A DNA stretch of 64,000 nt from Ceratodon purpureus. Lineage: Eukaryota; Streptophyta; Bryopsida; Pseudoditrichales; Ditrichaceae. The stretch lies in NCBI GenBank assembly GCA_014871385.1, contig CM026426.1:105683281-105747280 (forward strand), read 5' to 3'. A program made the translations under genes and the position numbers. This document shows, in pieces, positions 57,781 through 64,000 of this stretch (positions within the stretch are counted from its first letter, which is position 1; each line of letters begins with the position of its first letter). The notes under the pieces were generated by a model that saw nothing but the letters and a program-made list of their open reading frames with translations, was not told where the DNA came from and made no database searches.

Positions 57781-58029
57781 AGCTGCTGCTGAAGGGGGGG
57801 CCATGGGGAGATGCCATGCGGGATCTAAGGGAGTTAATTTGGCGTGTGGGAATGTGACTTAGTTCAAAGGATAAGATAATTATATTATTGACAACTTTAG
57901 AGAACTTATATTGGCTCCAATTTCTTAAATTCGGTATTCATATTTACAAACTCTAATTCATAGTGTTTTGAATACAATTATAAAATGAGAATACAATTCA
58001 TAGTAGAAATGCCTCTTTTTCAGAAAATT

Positions 58030-58808
58030 TTAAAGTTCCAAGTGCTCTAGTTTAGGACGCTTTGCTAGTTGATCTTCATCGTCAGGTTCATTTGTCCGCT
58101 TCTGTATTGGAACCCAGTCAAATTGTTTTTCCCAAATTGATCCGGTTTGTCCACATCCAACTCGATCTAGCCAAATGCCTTCATTATTTGCTTTCCATGC
58201 GCAATCTATACACTCGATAGGCATTGAATTGTAGTTTACCAGAGGAGGTATCCATATTTTAATATCTCTACAATAAGCCATACTCCCTAGGTCTTTAAAA
58301 TTGCATATCCAAGTCGAACTCAGTAAATGTTCATCGGTGCGTCGATTTAAGGATATTCGAAAAAATCGTTCCGATATATGTACTCGAAGGTGTCCAGGAA
58401 TTTTCACAGTGTTCCTTGTGCCATCCACAACTCCAAATGTAAGCATTAATTCATTATCTAAATCATTAAAAATAGACACCCTGTACTCTGCCAGATGTTC
58501 GTAGTGGTCCTCGTCCTCCTTCCAATGTCCAAATAGCTTGAACTGGTGTTTACCGCTAAAAAGATGGAACTGAGAAACATACAAACCATCTCGTTCAATA
58601 TTCCATCGAAAGAGATATGTATTAGGGCTGAGACCTTGTTCACAGATAGGACAATTGTCATCGTTGAAATTTGCATCTCTGTGCCGCATAAGACAAGCAT
58701 TTGGATGCTCCCAAATGCACATGAAATCTATCTCATATTTTACGGCACAGTTCCATTCGCGGATTTTGTATTCAAAGTCACAAAAAAAATTATCTTCATA
58801 ATCGAGAA
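58030..58808 (-). CDS. Unidentified intact protein with a Cys/His cluster
   Basis: The minus-strand frame runs without a stop from about 58808 to the end at 58030. The first ATG at 58722 gives 230 residues; residues before it (DNFFCDFEYKIREWNCAVKY) look coding, so an upstream exon is likely. The N-terminal part has spaced Cys and His residues (CIWEHPNACLMRHRD then NCPICEQG), as in a zinc-binding module. The middle has alternating beta-like stretches (YLFRWNIERDGLYVSQFHLF, FKLFGHWKEDEDHYEHL). The end is basic (KRTNEPDDEDQLAKRPKLE), possibly a nuclear signal. I recognise no family. The absence of lesions contrasts with most of the window. Confidence 0.45.
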
Positions 58809-60075
58809 GACCGTGGCGACTTCGAGAGATGCATGAGCTTTGATTTGATCAAATACGACGTTCCGCTGTTTTGGCACACCATGATCGTAGACCTTTTCGA
58901 AGCACTATAGCCATACCTTGTATATATTATTTGTAATTTCAACTGGCGACAATACATTCTGTGGAGTTTCCTCATCAAAAGAATGTACTTGTTGGTAAGG
59001 AAATAAAATTAAGAGATTCAACAATGATAAAATGCCTCAAAATCTATAATCTTCCATGATATAAAATAAAAGCGAAGTATGATTGAATTCTGATTGTAGA
59101 TTAGGAGCTTTAAAATTACGACGACAGAACTTTAATTATTCAAATGTTGACAATGATTGTTGTGCATTGTGCTTTCCTTCCATATCACTCATGATGCCTT
59201 TTCAATAACAGTTATACCTTTTAAATACAGAAATGGCCACGATAGTGGATAACGGCAAGGGATGACCAAAGAGTGGTTATTGAAGGGACGAGGTTGATGA
59301 TTGAGGTGCATGAAAAAGGTGCGACCCTTCATAATGGCAGATATGAAGGGTCTCTTCATTCATAAGAATTAATTACTCCCAGTTTTATTTGTTAACGACT
59401 TACCGGTCAGTAAGCGACCATAGTTTATAAAAGCAGGAATAGAACAGTGCGTGGGACAGGGGTCGGTGTGTTGCCACTCTCCCGGAAATTGGCTGTCCGA
59501 TCCGAGAGTGTGTTTTGTGGTAGATCCGAAACGGCCGCGGTATAGTTTAGTGACCTCGCAGGTACATGGGCGACGGATACTGACCTAGGGTATGAACCTA
59601 CAGTATGGATATAAATTTGGAAGATGAGTTTCCTAAACGTTATTAGGTGATAGTAGAAATATATGAATTTAAATGCACATATTATGCCGACAACACTCAC
59701 ATGTCTTTATAAACGAGTCAAACAAAAAATAAAATACATTCCATAAAGTCAATTGCCAAGCCTAGCACAATTGGTCAGAGATGCTAGTATGCTCTACTTC
59801 TGCCTCAATATCTAGGAACCTTTGAGCTCGTCCGTCGAATAGTTTGGTCCTCGCTTTTGGTGATGGTGGTGAGTCCAGTGTGCTCAACAGCTAAGCTTGG
59901 TTCTCCGCGTAGACAGGAATTCGATGCATCAATGGCGACTACACTCCATGAGTATGCCGGAATGGGGTTGCACATTTGGATTCCTGCGTATAGATTGTAA
60001 TTAGTGACTTTCAGTCAACATGAGCTCTAGTGAGATGATCAGAGGATATGATGGAATTAAGCAGAGCATACTCAC
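58809..60075. other. Spacer without a recognised gene
   Basis: About 1.27 kb, AT-rich. The frame 58978-58796 minus may be an upstream exon of the preceding gene but has no domain. A partial match to the palindrome core (TGTCCGATCCGAGAG) is at about 59494. The rest shows nothing recognisable. Confidence 0.35.
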
Positions 60076-62311
60076 TTACTCAAGTGCGAGTTTCTTCAAT
60101 CTCTTCCTGGCAATGTATGAGTTTGTGGAGATAGGAGGCTCCACATCCGCTGTGGTGGTGTTCTCTTCTGTGGAGGTGTTCTCTGCAGTGGTAGGCTGTA
60201 CTACTGCTTGCTTAGATGGTGCACGAGGATCCAACTTCATGAGGACATCGTTGAAGATGTCTTCGTCTGCCTCTAATGCAACGATGTGGCGCCCAGTATC
60301 CCGGCAGGCTTTGATCGATGCTCCTACAATCCATATCCACTATATAATAAGTACCAACAAGTACTTCTTCTTAAGCAAAGAAAATTCATAACAATTCGGC
60401 AGTAAGACCTACCTGTGGCGGCGGTAACGTCAATGACCACGTCCCTTTCATCAGTCGTGGCGCAAATTAAACTCTCCATAAAGAGCTGATCATTCTCCCT
60501 CGGTCCGCGCCACAGTAACAGACCTCTCCCTCGATTCCTCATCGCCTAGTTTGCTATCGTTGTCCAATTCTGGATGACATAGTCCTCGGCAATGTCGATT
60601 CCGTGCCTACAAAACTCTGCCGGTACCGTCCGAAACTCAAACTCCGAATGATTACAATGGGTATTAAGGTGGACCCGAAAACAATTTGTCGTGGATCCGC
60701 TCTTCTTCGAAGAGCTGAGCCGCAGGCGATTGTATCCTAACCACGACTTGTGAATCAAAAATGGGAAAAATTTGAACCACTCCTCCATTTCCTTCTCTAC
60801 TTCTCCATTGTGAGCGCTGTGAATTACGATTAGAGTGCCGTTGTCATGCAAAATATGTCTAGCAACGCCGAAAACTCCTGCAAGGAAATTATTGTCTCGA
60901 TTGTTCCATTGAGGAATCTCATCTGTTCGCAGTGAAACACCTGGAATGCTCAACTTCTCCGGCACATCCGCAATGACAAGATCGGCATATCCCCCTCCAC
61001 AAACAAGTTTGTCATTCCTGTATTTTGGCCGCTTATTCGTTATGCCCTTGATCCAGTCAAATACAACATGGAAGCCCTCTGACATCCCCTTGAAAGAAGT
61101 GATGATTCCCTCCTCAGCCCATACCGCTACGGATTCATTCTTGATCAGCTGCTGCGAGCCCTCAGTATGCGCGGCTATGGCGACAACTGGCTTCTCGGCG
61201 TGCTTGATGCTTGGAGAGAGGCCAACCTTCTCGGGTGCTGTTGTCTCAGCCTTCTGATTCCCTGGCTTCTTTGCCGTCCTCTTTCTTTGCGATAGCTCCT
61301 TGTTTTGCGGTGGCTCCTTACCGGTTTCCTTTGACGTCGACTTCGGCTGACCCCCTCTCTTTCATTTTCGCGCGCTTACATCTCCAGCCCTCGTCTCCGC
61401 GGACATAGCATGCGCATTCGAGTTGGGTAGACTGTCCTAATTTGAGGGGGAGGATGTCCTCAACCAACTCATTCACCTCCTCTTTGCCATCCTTCTTCTT
61501 TGTGTGCTGTTCCTTGATTGCCTTCTCCTCTTCTGTGACCATAGTCTTTGGGCACTCTAGGTACCAGCATCCCTCATTGAGGTGCTGCAAGTTGTATACC
61601 TTTCTTTGGTTCACTGTAAACATATACTCCGAGTTATTGGTCTCCTTTCAGCTCTCCCAGGCTGCTCAGTACGCATCTACCACTCCAGTTGGGATGAGCT
61701 CCCGCTTAAAGTACCTATAGACCAGCCTCTTCATAGCCATGTCAGTTCCAGCCTGGGACGCAAAGGGAAGTGATCTGGAGTAAGCATTAGCACCTGTAAA
61801 GAATGCCCCGTACGCCTTCTCCCATAAGAGCACTCGCCACTTCTCCACGTAAGTCTCCATGGGGACTCAATTCGGCCTTACCGTAGGGCCCGTTTCAGAC
61901 GCCTCTTTTTCCTTTCGAATCGATTCAAGCCAAGTAGCGCACTTAGCTTCCGCGGCTTCCTCAATCTAAAGATTTTATAAGCCCAAAGAAAGAGATTTAG
62001 ACAGAATCAATAATAGGATCTCCCATGTAAAACGAAGTGACGAAGGTGGACGTTTACAAAGCTAAGCAGGAGATTATTACATTAGCCCAGAAGGCAGCTC
62101 TCGAAAGCCATGGGCCGAGCACATTCTCCGAGCACGGAGTTGTAGGAAACTTTAACCTCTTTCGCGAACTTTCTGACCCGTTCCACATCCTCAGCCACTT
62201 TGCCTTCGCTTTGGGTGTTGCTTCAGTAGTGGCTACCATAAGCAACTTGTCCAAACTCATCTCCACCTTCGCCGGATGTTTCTCATAGTGGTTTTTAATC
62301 TGCAAATCCAT
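60076..62311 (-). pseudogene. Bacterial-type (beta-class) DNA amino-methyltransferase-like gene, broken
   Basis: Minus-strand exons: about 62301-62066, 61965-60415 and 60323-60076 (GT-AG borders, last two in phase). The catalytic half reads, in order, ADLVIADVP at the position of the DPPY-type motif IV, RHILHDNGTLIVIHSAH, KSWLGYNRLR, then RGLLLWRGP and MESLICATTDERDVVIDV with TAATGASIKACRDTG and HIVALEADEDIF, the order of motifs X and I in N6/N4 amino-methyltransferases with motif IV first. The DPPY and FxGxG residues are degenerate, so activity is doubtful. The N-terminal half has a Cys cluster (CACYVRGDEGWRC) and basic linkers. Lesions: TGA near 61870, at 61666 and 61648, a one-base shift in a G run near 61357, and TAG at 60546. 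In bacteria such enzymes methylate adenine or cytosine; in plants they are rare. Confidence 0.5.
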
Positions 62312-62388
62312 CCAACTTAATCAAACTTACACGACATGCATCCAGAAAAAAACGACATCCCCACAACATTTGAGCACCGAAAAAACCG

Positions 62389-64000
62389 CTACCAGATCCT
62401 ACAGAGCAGTTTAGAGATCAAACATTCTGATGACCCCTCACAATAATCTCAATTGAATGTCACCAAACACCAGACTTAGATGACACGAAAACCTGAATTT
62501 ACGATGTCCCCCAAATTTTATTTTTTCCAAAAAACCGCTGTCGGATCCTACAATACGATTAGGTGTAGTTCAAACATCACCGTCCTTGCACTTTATGCGC
62601 AAATTCTAGCATGTAGAGTTAGTTTTCACAGTCATATCATGAAATTAAGCACATTTGTCCATTAATTGGGTGATAATAGACATTCAACCTTACAATCCAA
62701 CACGGTACCGAACATAGTGATAGTAAACAGAAATGTCTGTTGAATCCAAAAGTTGAAAAGCAACACCGCGCCATCTCGCCGAGGACAACAGAAACGTACA
62801 GTCCCCTCATTATTAATATATCGAAAAATGATATGTCGGATCCGACAGGACAATTTCACGTCCCAAGAAAATGGAGACCCCTCCTCAAATTTGTTATACT
62901 GAACACCTAGTTTCAAGATATAAAGTCTCTGTGAAGGAGGGTACCACGATATTATTTGAACAAAAATACGAATGTCGAATCCGTCAATGCTCTTTTAAGC
63001 TCGAAGTTTTACGAGACCCTTGCCCAGATTCGGAAAAAATACCTCACTAAACAACAGAGATTTTCCATAACATTATTTGAGGGACACACAATACCACGAT
63101 ATAACTTGAACAAAAATACGAATGTCTAATCCAACAATGGTCTTTTAAGCTCCAAGTTCTACGAGACCCTTGCCCAGATTCAAAAAAAATACATTACAAA
63201 ACAACACAGATTTTCCAAAATAGTATTTGAGGGACACACAATACCACGATATTACTTGAATCAAAATTTGAATGTCGGATCCGATAATGGTCTTTTAGGC
63301 TCGAAGTTTTACGAGCCCCTTGACCTAACTCGGAAATATACGTCACCGAACAACAGAGATTCTCCATAACAATATTTGAGGGACACACAATAACACGATA
63401 CTACTTGAACAAGAATACGAATGTCGGATCCGACAGAGCTCTTTTAAGCTCGAAATTCTACGAGACCCTTGCCCAAATTCGAAAAAATACCTCACCCAAC
63501 AACAGAGATTTTCTATAACAATATTTGAACGATAGACAATACCACGATATTACTTGAACAAAAATACGAATGTCGGATCCGAGAATGCATTTTTAAGCTG
63601 GAAGTTTTACAAGACCCTTGCCCAGATTCGGCAAAATACCTTATTGAACAACAGAGATTTTCAATAACAATATTTGACGGACACACAATACCACAATATT
63701 ACTTGAACAAGAATACAAATGTCGGATCTGTCAATGCTCTTTTAAGCTTGAAATTCTACGAGACCCTTGCCCAAATTCGGAAAAATACCTTATTGAACAA
63801 CAGAGATTTTCCATAACAATATTTGAGCGACAGACAATACCACGATATTACTTGAACAAAAATACAAATGTTGGATCCGACAATGCTCTTTTAAGCTCGA
63901 AGTTTTACGAGACCTTTGCCTAGATTCGGAAAAATACCTCACTGAACAACAGAGATTTTCCATAACAATACTTGACTGACACACAATACCAGCATATTAC
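62389..64000. repeat. Satellite array, 149-150 bp period, centred on a 14-bp palindrome
   Basis: The core TGTCGGATCCGACA, perfect or with a few changes, recurs at 62389, 62539, 62689, 62834, 62973, 63123, 63273, 63422, 63571, 63720 and 63869. From 62973 on, the whole unit aligns: CTTTTAAGCTCGAAG, TACGAGACCCTTGCC, CAACAGAGATTTTCCATA, ATTTGAGGGACACACAATA and CACGATATTACTTGAAC. The left units are much more diverged, as is usual at array edges. The array runs off the window end. Frames read from it are artefacts. Confidence 0.93.

Noticed and set aside
62900..63990. Minus-strand ORFs such as 63388-63194 and 63984-63790 with similar sequences
   Set aside because: They are translations of the 149-150 bp satellite; the similarity is that of the repeat, and the one-base period change breaks the frames.
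1..64000. Reassignment of TAG to glutamine as an explanation for the many in-frame TAG codons
   Set aside because: TGA and TAA interrupt other frames equally, several ORFs appear to end naturally at TAG (20847, 55839), and C-to-T decay of CAG explains the same pattern. It cannot be excluded from one window but is the less simple reading.

Overview
This window looks like repeat-rich nuclear DNA from a plant-lineage (streptophyte) genome. The evidence is a CACTA (En/Spm) element with plant-type Tnp2 and Transposase_24 proteins, Ty3/gypsy LTR elements, a Mutator-like remnant, several Ulp1-type (C48) protease genes of the sort plant transposons carry, and short introns with ordinary GT-AG splice sites. 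The exact taxon cannot be read from the sequence; a bryophyte or charophyte alga would fit. No rRNA, tRNA, CRISPR array or clear single-copy housekeeping gene was seen.

Layout. (1) 1-4389: a decayed minus-strand Ulp1-protease gene. (2) 4390-28850: a minus-strand Ty3/gypsy element. Its 3' LTR is at 4390-5005 and it is truncated at its 5' end near 28850. It is split by a nested, almost complete 15.8-kb CACTA transposon (6141-21908) with 15-bp terminal inverted repeats and a CTA target duplication. The CACTA element carries a minus-strand Transposase_24/TnpA-like gene, a plus-strand three-exon BRCT-domain gene, a four-exon Tnp2 transposase with one in-frame stop, and a small F-box-like ORF. (3) 28975-35050: a Mutator-like transposase relic lacking its catalytic core, an inverted-repeat element, and an unidentified minus-strand pseudogene. 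(4) 35.4-38.7 kb: a small broken ORF, a CT-rich tract with an internal duplication, and a diverged tandem repeat. (5) 38.7-42.07 kb: two tandem minus-strand Ulp1-type genes, the downstream one with all catalytic residues, the upstream one dead. (6) 42068-50407: a plus-strand copy of the same gypsy family with both LTRs, gag and protease but no reverse transcriptase, RNase H or integrase. (7) 50.4-57.8 kb: mostly anonymous DNA, two copies of a dispersed repeat, and an LTR-element-like ORF behind a TATA box. (8) 58.0-62.3 kb: an unidentified intact ORF and a broken bacterial-type amino-methyltransferase-like gene. (9) 62.39 kb to the window end: a satellite array with a 149-150 bp period built around the palindrome TGTCGGATCCGACA.

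How the parts relate. The two gypsy copies have complementary internal deletions: the minus copy kept the start of gag and pol, the plus copy kept gag and protease. Both carry an internal copy of the polypurine tract core. Most reading frames are broken by single in-frame stops, very often TAG where CAG is expected, as expected if C-to-T decay has acted on silenced repeats. The most unusual items are the BRCT gene inside a CACTA element, the beta-class amino-methyltransferase relic, and the palindrome-centred satellite whose core recurs in unrelated repeats nearby.
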